Shown in pieces: positions 27,161 through 35,411 of a DNA stretch of 64,000 nucleotides (position 1 is the stretch's first letter; the number at the start of each line of letters is the position of its first letter). Position numbers and translations under genes: made by a program. The notes below the pieces were generated by a model. It saw nothing but the letters and a program-made list of their open reading frames with translations. It was not told where the DNA came from and ran no database searches. The stretch spans positions 1 to 64,000 of the forward strand of contig UCCA01000001.1 in NCBI GenBank assembly GCA_900470805.1. Direction: 5' to 3'. The DNA comes from Hyphomicrobiales bacterium. GTDB lineage: Bacteria > Pseudomonadota > Alphaproteobacteria > Rhizobiales > Rhizobiaceae.

Positions 27161-28468
27161 ATGACCCACATCCTATCGACTGAAACATCCCAACAAAGCA
27201 GGCTTGCCAGCGTCAAGCCGGCGATGGTCCGGAGCAGCGATCTCAGTGTCCCGGCGCAGGCAACTCCTCTGTCTTTTGTCGCCGTCACCGCCTGCATCAT
27301 CCTGGTGGCGATCGACCTTCGGCCGGGCATCGTCTCCATCGGTCCTCTCTTGCCGCAGATCCGGCAGGAGTTTGCGCTTTCCAACGCGCAGGCATCGCTG
27401 CTGACCGCAATTCCCGCGATGTTGATGGGCCTGCTGGCCTTTCCCACACCCTGGTTTGCGCAGCGGTTCGGTCGCGACAGGGTCATCCTCATTGCTCTTG
27501 CTGTGTTGATGGTGGCGACGGCATTGCGCCCATTTGCAGGGTCGATCGGGTTCCTGCTCGCGGCGACCGTCGGCGTCGGTGCCGGAATAGCGGTAGCGGG
27601 TGCGCTTATTCCGGGATTTGCCAAGAAGAGCTTTCCAAAAAGCGCAGCGGTCCTGATGGGTGTCTACGCCATGTCGCTCGGGCTGGGTAGTACGGTCGCG
27701 GCCGGGCTGACCGAACCGCTTGCGAGTTTCGAAGGCGGTTGGCGTTTCGGTGCGGGAATATTCGCGCTGCCCTGTCTGTTGGCTATCGCCGCCTGGGCGA
27801 TTGTCGCCCGCACCGAGCGCCGGACAAATGCTGCATCTTCGGTGGAATCGGTATCGACCAAGGCCGGACTGCCCATTCGCAACCCAACCGCATGGCTCGT
27901 TGCACTCTATTTCTCCGCAAACAATATTTTGTTCTTTGGCTTTGTTTCCTGGACGGCACCGATGTTCCGCGAATACGGCCTGAACGCCACAAAGGCGGGG
28001 CTCGTCCTTGCCAGCTTCACCGCAGCCTTCATGATTGCAAACCCAGTCGCTGGCCTGATGAGCCGAAATGAGGACAGACGTCTTGTCATCGGCTTCTTTG
28101 CTGGCCTGACGCTGATTGGTTCGGTCGCCATCGCCGTACATCCAGACCTTTTGCCATTCCTTTTCATCCCGCTGATTGCATGCGGTATCGGCGGTTCCTT
28201 CACCCTGGCGATGATATTGCCGCTCGACAATGCGACGAACGCCAACGAGGCAAATGCCTGGACGGCTTTCGTGATGGGTATCGGCTATTTCGCCGGCGCT
28301 CTCGGCCCGCTGTTTCTCGGTGTGCTTCGCGACATGACAGGCGGCTTCGGCATTCCCCTTTGGATGCTGGCTGCGGTGGCGTTCCTGATGTTCGCGCTGT
28401 CACCGTTCCTGCAGCCCCATCGCCAACGCCTTGCACGCTCCGCCCACCGGGCAATCCCCAACGCTTAG
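27161..28468 (+). CDS. MFS transporter, cyanate/2-nitroimidazole permease (CynX/NimT) type
   Basis: A 435-residue major-facilitator protein with a hydrophilic N-terminus of about 40 residues and 12 predicted hydrophobic segments. ACIILVAIDLRPGIVSIGPL and the conserved LRPG after the first helix are typical of the CynX/NimT family, whose members move cyanate or export small drugs. ATG 27161 is taken as start; the frame is open back to 26996 but that stretch includes the upstream hairpin. In this context it may export or import a small electrophile, which is inference. Confidence 0.87.
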   Translation: MTHILSTETSQQSRLASVKPAMVRSSDLSVPAQATPLSFVAVTACIILVAIDLRPGIVSIGPLLPQIRQEFALSNAQASLLTAIPAMLMGLLAFPTPWFAQRFGRDRVILIALAVLMVATALRPFAGSIGFLLAATVGVGAGIAVAGALIPGFAKKSFPKSAAVLMGVYAMSLGLGSTVAAGLTEPLASFEGGWRFGAGIFALPCLLAIAAWAIVARTERRTNAASSVESVSTKAGLPIRNPTAWLVALYFSANNILFFGFVSWTAPMFREYGLNATKAGLVLASFTAAFMIANPVAGLMSRNEDRRLVIGFFAGLTLIGSVAIAVHPDLLPFLFIPLIACGIGGSFTLAMILPLDNATNANEANAWTAFVMGIGYFAGALGPLFLGVLRDMTGGFGIPLWMLAAVAFLMFALSPFLQPHRQRLARSAHRAIPNA

Positions 28469-28535
28469 GCGTTCTCCACTCTCCCTGACCACATCGCCAG
28501 ACAAAGGCCACCATCTTCCAACCAAGGAAAAAATT

Positions 28536-29276
28536 ATGACCACAGGTATCGCAAACAAAGTCGTTCTCATCACCGGCGGCAGCACCGGGATCGGGGCGGA
28601 AGTCGCCCGCAATCTGGCATCAAAGGGCGCCAAGGTCGCAATCGCCGCACGGCGCGAGGACAAGCTTGAAGCCGTTCGCGCAGAAGTCGCGGCGCAGGGC
28701 GGCGACATCAGGGCTTACGGAATGGACGTTGCCGACAAGAACCAGGTCAAGGCGGTGGTCGAGGCCGTGGTCCGAGACTTTGGCAAACTCGACGTCATCA
28801 TCAACAATGCCGGCATCATGCCGATCCGGCCGATGGCTGAAGTCAATACGGACGAGTGGGACGCCATGATCGACGTCAATCTCAAGGGTACGCTCTACGG
28901 AATTGCCGCTGCACTGCCTCTGTTTCTGGCGCAGCAGAGCGGTCACATCATCAACCTCAGCTCAGTCGCCGGCATCAAGGTCTTCGCACCGGGCGGCACG
29001 GTCTATTCCGGGACGAAATTCGCTGTCAGCGCCATCTCGGAAGGCCTGCGCATGGAAGTCGGTAAGTCGGTGCGCGTCACCTCGATCGAACCAGGTGCCG
29101 TCGAAAGCGATCTAAAGCTCGGCACGACGGGCACCGCGCGCGATACGGTGCATGATTTCTACCAGCAGGCCATTCCGGCCGCCTCCGTTGCTCGTGCGAT
29201 CGCCTTTGCGATCGAGCAGCCGGACGATGTCGATATCAACGAGATCGTCATCCGGCCGACGGTGCAGGAATTCTAA
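28536..29276 (+). CDS. Short-chain dehydrogenase/reductase
   Basis: A 246-residue classical SDR. The NAD(P)-binding motif is TGGSTGIG (residues 13-20), NNAG is at about 90-93, and the catalytic Ser, Y157 and K161 (YSGTK) are present. The Arg residues at 39-40 (AARR) suggest NADP(H). The family member most like it is the YdfG/serine-dehydrogenase-like group, but the substrate is not clear. AAGGA precedes the ATG. It lies 67 bp after the MFS gene in the same direction. Confidence 0.9.
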   Translation: MTTGIANKVVLITGGSTGIGAEVARNLASKGAKVAIAARREDKLEAVRAEVAAQGGDIRAYGMDVADKNQVKAVVEAVVRDFGKLDVIINNAGIMPIRPMAEVNTDEWDAMIDVNLKGTLYGIAAALPLFLAQQSGHIINLSSVAGIKVFAPGGTVYSGTKFAVSAISEGLRMEVGKSVRVTSIEPGAVESDLKLGTTGTARDTVHDFYQQAIPAASVARAIAFAIEQPDDVDINEIVIRPTVQEF

Positions 29277-29388
29277 TCCATACGGGCCCATTCGGTGACG
29301 GTTGCGATACGCCGTCATTAGCTGCCTCGCTTTCCAAAAACAAACATCGACCCATCGTCAACCCAAAGAAAACAAAAGGTGAAATGCA

Positions 29389-30153
29389 ATGTCCAAGATT
29401 CGTCACGCTCTCGCAGACGCAGCCATTCTCGCATCGATTGTCATCACGGCCGGCGCTGCCAATGCCGCGGATAGCAAGATCAAGAATGTCGTCCTCGTTC
29501 ACGGTGCCTTTGCCGATGGCTCGGGCTGGAAGGCCGTCTCCGATATCCTGACCAAGGATGGCTACAAGGTCAGCATCGTTCAGGAGCCGGAAACCAGCCT
29601 GCAGGATGACATCCAGGCGACCCAGCGGATTCTCGATCAGCAGGATGGCGCGGTGGTTCTAGTTGGCCACAGCTATGGCGGGCTCGTGATCACCGATGCC
29701 GGCAACGATCCGAAGGTCAAGTCGCTGGTCTATGTCGCGGCGTTCATGCCGGAAGCCGGCGACAGTCTCTTATCGCTTGCCAAGACGATGCCTTTGCCCA
29801 GCGAGGATATCAAGGCGACGAAGGACGGGTATCTCTATCTGGAGTCGACGAAGTTCGCAGCAGACTTCGCCGCTGATCTTCCGAAGGCAACGACCGATTT
29901 CATGGCGAAGTCCCAGGTCTTTGCCGCTGAGAAGGCGTTCGCTGGAACCACGACCAAGGCAGCCTGGCACGACAAGCCGTCTTTCGCGATCGTGTCCACG
30001 CAGGACAAGGCGATCAATCCCGACCTCGAACGATGGATGTACAAGCGCGGCGGTGCCCGGGTGACTGAAATCAAGTCCAGCCACGCGGTCTACATGTCAA
30101 ACCCGCGGACCGTTGCGAAGGTCATCGAGACGGCCGCGAACGCCGCCAAATAA
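29389..30153 (+). CDS. Secreted alpha/beta hydrolase
   Basis: A 254-residue alpha/beta hydrolase with an N-terminal signal peptide (HALADAAILASIVITAGAANA, cleavage near residue 27, split here as a region rather than an exact site). S95 in VGHSYGGLV is the nucleophile and H232 in SSHAVYMSNP the likely catalytic His; VLVHGAFADGSGW is the oxyanion loop. The layout resembles the EstC/salicylate-esterase-like family. It is probably periplasmic, unlike the cytoplasmic SDR before it. Substrate unknown. Confidence 0.87.
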   Translation: MSKIRHALADAAILASIVITAGAANAADSKIKNVVLVHGAFADGSGWKAVSDILTKDGYKVSIVQEPETSLQDDIQATQRILDQQDGAVVLVGHSYGGLVITDAGNDPKVKSLVYVAAFMPEAGDSLLSLAKTMPLPSEDIKATKDGYLYLESTKFAADFAADLPKATTDFMAKSQVFAAEKAFAGTTTKAAWHDKPSFAIVSTQDKAINPDLERWMYKRGGARVTEIKSSHAVYMSNPRTVAKVIETAANAAK

Positions 30154-30205
30154 GACGGCACGAGGACGTCGTCGCACAGCCGAGACATCCTCCCGTAACG
30201 AAACA

Positions 30206-30240
30206 ACGAGCCGCCGGCCGCAACAAACGCGGCGGCTCGT
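30206..30240 (+). terminator. GC-rich hairpin after the hydrolase gene
   Basis: ACGAGCCGCCG at 30206-30216 pairs perfectly with CGGCGGCTCGT at 30230-30240 across a 13-base loop. It lies in the 180-bp gap between the hydrolase and aldehyde dehydrogenase genes. No T-run follows. Confidence 0.55.
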
Positions 30241-30333
30241 CGAGCAGGGGTCGCGTCGCGGCCTCGAAAGCACCGGATCGACGGACCGTGATTCTGCGCG
30301 TCGTCGCGTCCGGGACACCACAGGAGTAATACC

Positions 30334-31797
30334 ATGAATGCCATCACGACTGCCGGACGGCAGCTTGTCAAAGCCGACTTCTTTACCGGCCCGTTCTACC
30401 TCAGCATTGGAGGAAAGCTTGTAGAGGCAAAAGACCCGTTCGGCGTGATCAATCCGGCAACCGGCAAGGTCTTTGCAGAGGCGCCAGCCGCAAGTGCAGA
30501 GCAACTCGATGAGGCGATTGCCGCAGCCAAGATCGCCTTCAAGGATTGGTCCGGCCTCGGCTATGAGAAGCGGCAGGTCTATCTGGATCGCTATGCCGAC
30601 GCACTTCAGGAGAACCGAGACGATCTGGTTCGCCTGCTGACACTGGAGCAGGGCAAGCCACTACAGACGATGGCCGCCCCGGAGGTCGATCAGGCGATCT
30701 CGTATATCCGCCAGATTGCGGCGCGCCGCCTTCCGGTGGAAATCGTCGAGGAAACCGCTACCCATACCGTCGAGTTGCATCACGTCCCGCTCGGCGTGGT
30801 GGGCGGCATCACCCCTTGGAACTTCCCGGTCCTGCTGGCGCTGTGGAAAGTGGCACCGGCGCTGATCACCGGCAATACCTTCGTTCTGAAGCCGACGCCG
30901 TTCACACCGCTGACCGCATTGCGGTTCGGCGAGATTGCCCAGCGCGTGTTCCCAGCAGGGGTCTTCTCCGTCGTGTCCGGTCTGGATGATCTGGGACCGC
31001 AGATGACCAACCATCCCGATATTGCTAAGATCAGCTTTACCGGATCCACGGAAACGGGCCGGCATGTCCTTCGCGCCGCGGCAGGTACCGTCAAGCGCGT
31101 TACGCTTGAGCTTGGTGGCAACGACGCAGCCATCGTCCTTCCCGATGCCGACTACAAGGCGATCATTCCCCAACTCTTCTGGGGCGCTTTCGGCCACCAA
31201 GGCCAGTGGTGCGTGGGGATCAAGCGTCTTTACGTCCACCGCTCGTTCCATTCGGAGTTCGTCAAGGCTTTCGTCGACTATGCCCGGACGGTAAAGGTTG
31301 GCGACGGTCTGAATCCTGAAGTCGGCGTAGGACCGGTTCAGAACAAGATGCAGTTCGCCAAGCTGAAGACATTCCTCGATGACATCAAGGCCAATGGCCA
31401 GACGATTGTTCTTGGCGGTGAGATCGATGAAAGCCAGTCGGGTTACTTCTTCCCGATCACCATCGTCGACAGCCCGCCGGAGAACAGCAGGATCGTTCAG
31501 GAGGAGCAGTTCGGGCCAATCCTCCCGATCCTCGTCTACGACGACATCGATGACGTTGTGAACCGTGCGAACGCTTCCATCTACGGCCTTGGCGGATCGG
31601 TCTGGGGGCGCGATACCAAGGCGGCCGTCGCGGTCGCCAACCGTATCGAGGCCGGCATGGTGTGGGTCAACGAGATCCACACCCAGGGCGTCGATGTTCC
31701 CTTCGGCGGCGTCAAGCAATCGGGTCTCGGAACGGAGCACGGCACTGAAGGCCGTCAGTTGTTCACGAACCCGAAGACGATCCTGATCCACAAGTGA
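30334..31797 (+). CDS. NAD(P)-dependent aldehyde dehydrogenase
   Basis: A 487-residue aldehyde dehydrogenase with the usual cofactor strand (GGITPWNFPVLLAL), general base E259 (LELGGNDA) and nucleophile C293 (GQWCVGIKRLY). The C-terminal end (PFGGVKQSGLGTEHGTEG) is normal. It oxidises an aldehyde to the acid in the cytoplasm; the substrate is not fixed by sequence. It stands alone between hairpin 30206-30240 and the convergent TetR gene, in a neighbourhood rich in carbonyl-related enzymes. Confidence 0.92.
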   Translation: MNAITTAGRQLVKADFFTGPFYLSIGGKLVEAKDPFGVINPATGKVFAEAPAASAEQLDEAIAAAKIAFKDWSGLGYEKRQVYLDRYADALQENRDDLVRLLTLEQGKPLQTMAAPEVDQAISYIRQIAARRLPVEIVEETATHTVELHHVPLGVVGGITPWNFPVLLALWKVAPALITGNTFVLKPTPFTPLTALRFGEIAQRVFPAGVFSVVSGLDDLGPQMTNHPDIAKISFTGSTETGRHVLRAAAGTVKRVTLELGGNDAAIVLPDADYKAIIPQLFWGAFGHQGQWCVGIKRLYVHRSFHSEFVKAFVDYARTVKVGDGLNPEVGVGPVQNKMQFAKLKTFLDDIKANGQTIVLGGEIDESQSGYFFPITIVDSPPENSRIVQEEQFGPILPILVYDDIDDVVNRANASIYGLGGSVWGRDTKAAVAVANRIEAGMVWVNEIHTQGVDVPFGGVKQSGLGTEHGTEGRQLFTNPKTILIHK

Positions 31798-31999
31798 TGC
31801 AACGATCGGCCATAAGGCGGATCTCATTGCTTAAGCACTCATGACGAAATGAATTGGTTTCGGGCATCGCGTTCGGAGAGCGGTTGACGCTTGCCTGAAC
31901 AGGCCCGGAACCTTCCTGCCTCGTCAATCTACGAAAATGCCAAATCTCTTCTTCGATACATCACGTTCTTGGTACAACGGTACCGGGCATTCCTGGCGA

Positions 32000-32584
32000 C
32001 TAGGTCCCGTCTGCTCCCGCACCGGAACAGAACAGTTTTCCGCAGATCGCCGCCAGTCGTTGACGGTCGGTGTCGTCCGCGTCGATCCGGCCGAACTGAT
32101 CAAGGATACCCACCAGCATTCGAGCGATTTCCAGGGGCTGGATATCCTTTCGAAAGATACCGTGTGCCTGCTCCTGGCTGATATTGTTAGCCACCCAGAC
32201 GACCATTTGCTGTTTCGTCACCGAGCAACCAGGTGGTTGGAAAAAGCCGATCTCCGTCAACGCCCGATCCTTGGCCATGAAATCGAGGAATCTTTGGAAA
32301 CTGAGCGCCACATGGCCTTCCACACTGCCTTTCGGCGTCGCGGGATCGATGAGATTTGAAAGGGTGACGCGCTGGAGGCTTTCTCTGAACTCCTCCACCA
32401 GCGCCTCGTAAGTCGCCTCCTTGGAGTCGAAATAAAGGTAAAAGGACGGTTGGCTCAATCCCGCTTCGGCAACGATATCACTGACCTTTGTCCCGTGAAA
32501 GCCGTTGCGCGCGAACACCGCAATAGCCGCCTCTCGTAGCCTGGCACGTGTCTGTTCGCCTTTGTTTTTGTGTCTGACAGGCAT
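32000..32584 (-). CDS. TetR family regulator
   Basis: A 194-residue TetR-type repressor with the N-terminal helix-turn-helix (VSDIVAEAGLSQPSFYLYFD, about residues 29-48) and a ligand-binding C-terminal domain. ATG 32584 is used; a TTG at 32659 would add 25 residues of doubtful quality. It is divergent from the ABM/glutaredoxin/cupin genes, and the palindrome TTACTCCTAAGTAA lies between them. A close copy of that palindrome is found before the PQQ dehydrogenase genes 5 kb away, so it may control both. Confidence 0.88.
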   Translation of the reverse strand: MPVRHKNKGEQTRARLREAAIAVFARNGFHGTKVSDIVAEAGLSQPSFYLYFDSKEATYEALVEEFRESLQRVTLSNLIDPATPKGSVEGHVALSFQRFLDFMAKDRALTEIGFFQPPGCSVTKQQMVVWVANNISQEQAHGIFRKDIQPLEIARMLVGILDQFGRIDADDTDRQRLAAICGKLFCSGAGADGT

Positions 32585-32668
32585 GGGTCCGTTCGGTTCT
32601 GTTTGATTGTCCGCTCCGTAACAGGATTTCAAAAAATCTTCATCCCACGGGGGTTGCAATTTAAAAAC

Positions 32669-32682
32669 TTACTCCTAAGTAA
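32669..32682. promoter_or_regulatory. Palindrome TTACTCCTAAGTAA, candidate TetR operator
   Basis: The 14-bp site lies between the divergent TetR and ABM-monooxygenase genes, with TTACT and AGTAA as inverted arms. It matches the site at 37923-37936 at 12 of 14 positions. TetR proteins usually bind such palindromes next to their own gene. Confidence 0.65.
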
Positions 32683-32713
32683 TGTTATTCTTTAGTATCT
32701 ATGGAGCATTTTT

Positions 32714-33013
32714 ATGACCACACCTGTTGTTGCAATTTTTGTCGCCAAGGCCGGTTCCGAGCAAAAGCTGGAAGAGCTTTTCCGCGGTGTCATCGCGGAA
32801 ACCCACAAGGAAGAAGGCTGCACTACCTACCAGCTCAATAGAGATGCCCAAAACCCGCGCCGGTTTATCTGGACCGAAGAATGGACCAGCCAGGCACTGC
32901 TCGACAAGCACCTGACCGCTCCGCACATCACCGAACTGTTCGCCCAGGTTCCGGCGCTCGTCGAGAGCTCCGAAGTCGTGCCGCTTGTCAAGCTCGCTGG
33001 GGGCGCGGCGTGA
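32714..33013 (+). CDS. Antibiotic biosynthesis monooxygenase (ABM) domain protein
   Basis: A 99-residue dimeric ferredoxin-like protein of the ABM family (AIFVAKAGSEQKLEELFRGV, TYQLNRDAQNPRRFIWTEEW). Members such as YgiN act on quinols; others are heme- or polyketide-modifying. It is the first gene right of the TetR gene, and its TGA overlaps the GTG of the glutaredoxin gene. A quinone- or electrophile-related role fits the neighbours but is inferred. Confidence 0.85.
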   Translation: MTTPVVAIFVAKAGSEQKLEELFRGVIAETHKEEGCTTYQLNRDAQNPRRFIWTEEWTSQALLDKHLTAPHITELFAQVPALVESSEVVPLVKLAGGAA

Positions 33014-33642
33014 AACTTTACATCTACGAGCACTGCCCGTTCTGCACCCGGGCGAGGCTGGCTCTGGGTTTAAAGAACGTTTCGTATGAGACGGTTGTCG
33101 TCATGGAAGGGGATGCCGAAACGCCGACCCGCCTTATCGGAAAGAAGGCCGTTCCCATCTTGGAACGGCCGGACGGTTCCCATATGGGAGAAAGCCTCGA
33201 TATCGTCCGCTTCATCGACCAGCTTGAAACGCCGATCTTCGATGGTCCCGCCAACGATGCACTTGATGCCTGGGGGACTGATGCGTGGCGGCTTGGACTG
33301 AAACTATTCATCCCGCGCTTCACCAGGGCGCAGTTCGCAGAACTCGCAACGCCGCAGGCGCGTGAGGCTTTTCGCCTGCGCGAAGCGAAAGCCTTTGGCG
33401 ATCTCGATGCTCTGCTTGCCAGCAGCCCGGCTTACGTCACCGAGATGAATGTCAAGCTCAAGGTTTTGGCCGGGCTTATCGACGGACACGTGTTCGGCGG
33501 CATCAGCGATATCAAGCTGTGGCCGATCCTTCGATCGCTGAGCATCGTCAACGGCCTCGAATTCCCGCCGGTCGTGCTGCGTTACATGGAGGCGATCGAG
33601 CGGAACGGAGGGGTCAATCTGCTGTTCGATCAGGCGATGTAA
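33010..33642 (+). CDS. grxB: Glutaredoxin 2
   Basis: A 210-residue glutaredoxin with a GST-like fold, as in E. coli GrxB (215 residues). The active site CPFC is at residues 9-12 (the usual form is CPYC), TRLIGKKAVPILERPDG forms the glutathione site, and the helical C-terminal domain follows. It starts with GTG at 33010 and overlaps the previous stop by four bases. It reduces mixed disulfides with glutathione in the cytoplasm. Its presence supports a thiol/electrophile-stress role for this operon. Confidence 0.88.
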   Translation: MKLYIYEHCPFCTRARLALGLKNVSYETVVVMEGDAETPTRLIGKKAVPILERPDGSHMGESLDIVRFIDQLETPIFDGPANDALDAWGTDAWRLGLKLFIPRFTRAQFAELATPQAREAFRLREAKAFGDLDALLASSPAYVTEMNVKLKVLAGLIDGHVFGGISDIKLWPILRSLSIVNGLEFPPVVLRYMEAIERNGGVNLLFDQAM

Positions 33643-33694
33643 TGGCTGATCGTCAAAGTTGGAACGAATATCACACACCTCAGATGGAGCTCCC

Positions 33695-34120
33695 ATGACC
33701 ACCGACACAGACGCGAAATTCGCTCGGTTTATTCCAGCCGAAATCGCCGCAAAACTTCCTGAGACGGCAAAGACGATGCTGGCCGACGAGTATCTGGTCG
33801 ATCGCGAGGGTGCCAGCTGCCGTGTCTTCCGCGCTTACCGCGGCGTGCCGGCACATTTTCACCGGGAATGCGATGAGTATCTCTACGTTCTGTCCGGCCG
33901 CGGAACGTTCTGGATGGATGATGCGTCCACCGAAGCGGAATTCGGTCCAGGCCATCTTCTTTTCTTCGAACGCAACGTCATTCATTCGCTCCCCAAGCTG
34001 CTTGAGGAGCCGGTGGTATTCCTGTCGATCGATGCCCCTCGCCGTGCGCCGACCGACATCACTTTCGTGGATGCCAGCGACGGCAGCGCCACAGACTTCA
34101 TGGCACGCAACCAGGCGTAA
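33695..34120 (+). CDS. Cupin domain protein
   Basis: A 141-residue single-domain cupin. The first motif carries H54, H56 and E61 (AHFHRECDEYLYVLSGRG) and the second H97 (ERNVIHSLP), a complete set of metal ligands. Such proteins are dioxygenases, isomerases or sensors; which applies here is unknown. GGAG lies just before the ATG. It follows the glutaredoxin gene by 52 bp and ends this run. Confidence 0.82.
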   Translation: MTTDTDAKFARFIPAEIAAKLPETAKTMLADEYLVDREGASCRVFRAYRGVPAHFHRECDEYLYVLSGRGTFWMDDASTEAEFGPGHLLFFERNVIHSLPKLLEEPVVFLSIDAPRRAPTDITFVDASDGSATDFMARNQA

Positions 34121-34322
34121 AGGTGACGCGTCCCGGGACAGGGGCGCGTGCTCCGAAACAGCGCTGACTTCACATCCATGGTGTTGGAAAAGGCCGGCAA
34201 CATGCGTCGATGCCGTGTGGATCGACGAAGCGGGCCGTCCTCCTCTGCCGGCGTCTCAGCTCAGCCGGGCAGCCGGGTTGAACAGCGGCGGGGATGCGGT
34301 CAGGCGACCGACAAAGGTCGCA

Positions 34323-35276
34323 TTATCTGGACCGCGTCTCGATTCCCATTTCGGCCAGCATCCTGGTGGCTTGGCTCGTCTGGCATTCGGCCTCTACCAC
34401 CAGCCAGTCGATGAAGTCCTTGACGGCGCGGCGCGACAGGTGCCTGCTCGGGCAGACGATCCAGTAAGCCGGAACCAGCACGGCCGGAAATGCTGGCGAA
34501 AATGGCACAAGGTCTCCACGCACCAGCCTGTCATGCGCCAGTGTGACGCTTTCCAGAATCAACCCACCACCCTGGCAACCCACCTCGACAGCCATTGAGG
34601 ACCTCTCAAGCCGGTATGGATAGGTCATTGCTATGCCCTGGGCCGAGTTGAGCTCCAGCCAGTGATCCCAGCGCAGCAGCGTCTTCACGCTGTCCACGAG
34701 CCGTGCGCGACCGAGCTGGACCATCGGGTCATCGGATATAGCTGAAAGTTCGTCGCGGTAAGCCGGGGAACACATGGCAATGACCAGATCGTCGATCAGA
34801 CGCTGCGAGTGCAGCTGTTCCCAGCGACCCTCGCCATACCGGATATCGACGTCGACCACCTCATTGGCGAAGTCGGTGAAGTTGGGGGTCGCGTCGACGC
34901 GGACGTTGAGGTCGGGGTGACGAATACAGAAGTTCACGAGCCGCGGTGCCAGCCACTTCTCGCCGAACGAAGGGCTCACGCGGATGCCGAGGCTGAGATT
35001 TTCGCGCTGGCGAAGGATGGCGCCGTGCACGTCGCGAAAGTTCTGCAGGGTCCTGGTCGCAGCCTGGTAGAGGCGGTCGCCGTCGATCGTGAGGGAAAGT
35101 ACCTGCTTCGAACGAGTGAACAGTTTGACGCCGAGTTGCTGCTCGAGAAGCTTGATCTGCTGGCTGACGGCTGAGGGCGATACCTGAAGCTCCTCCGCGG
35201 CCCTGGTAACGCCCCCAAGTCGGGCGACGGCTTCGAAAAATTGGGTCGCGTGAAGGTTGAGAGGTCTCACTGGCAT
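34323..35276 (-). CDS. LysR family regulator (GcvA-like)
   Basis: A 317-residue LysR protein. The DNA-binding helix-turn-helix is GGVTRAAEELQVSPSAVSQQ, about residues 21-40, and LFTRSKQVLSLTIDG is typical of the GcvA-like branch. It sits downstream of the PQQ dehydrogenase genes on the same strand but beyond a strong hairpin, and has no divergent partner, so its target is unclear; the dehydrogenase genes are one candidate. Confidence 0.88.
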   Translation of the reverse strand: MPVRPLNLHATQFFEAVARLGGVTRAAEELQVSPSAVSQQIKLLEQQLGVKLFTRSKQVLSLTIDGDRLYQAATRTLQNFRDVHGAILRQRENLSLGIRVSPSFGEKWLAPRLVNFCIRHPDLNVRVDATPNFTDFANEVVDVDIRYGEGRWEQLHSQRLIDDLVIAMCSPAYRDELSAISDDPMVQLGRARLVDSVKTLLRWDHWLELNSAQGIAMTYPYRLERSSMAVEVGCQGGGLILESVTLAHDRLVRGDLVPFSPAFPAVLVPAYWIVCPSRHLSRRAVKDFIDWLVVEAECQTSQATRMLAEMGIETRSR

Positions 35277-35375
35277 GGTCCCTCGCTTTTCTCTCGGGGA
35301 TAGTCATCCCGAATACGGGTAGGGCCGACTTATATGCGATCAAGCAGGAATTTCCACCGGCGATCCGTTTCGAGG

Positions 35376-35406
35376 GGCGGCGGGCCAGCGAAGCCGGCCC
35401 GCCGCC
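35376..35406 (-). terminator. Hairpin after the PQQ dehydrogenase gene
   Basis: GGCGGCGGGCC at 35376-35386 pairs perfectly with GGCCCGCCGCC at 35396-35406 across nine bases. It lies just beyond the stop of the large subunit gene on the minus strand. No T-run. Confidence 0.6.
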
Positions 35407-35411
35407 TGCTG

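Noticed and set aside
30661..31827. 388-codon minus-strand frame opposite the aldehyde dehydrogenase
   Set aside because: A mirror of a strongly biased coding sequence; the dehydrogenase has full catalytic motifs.
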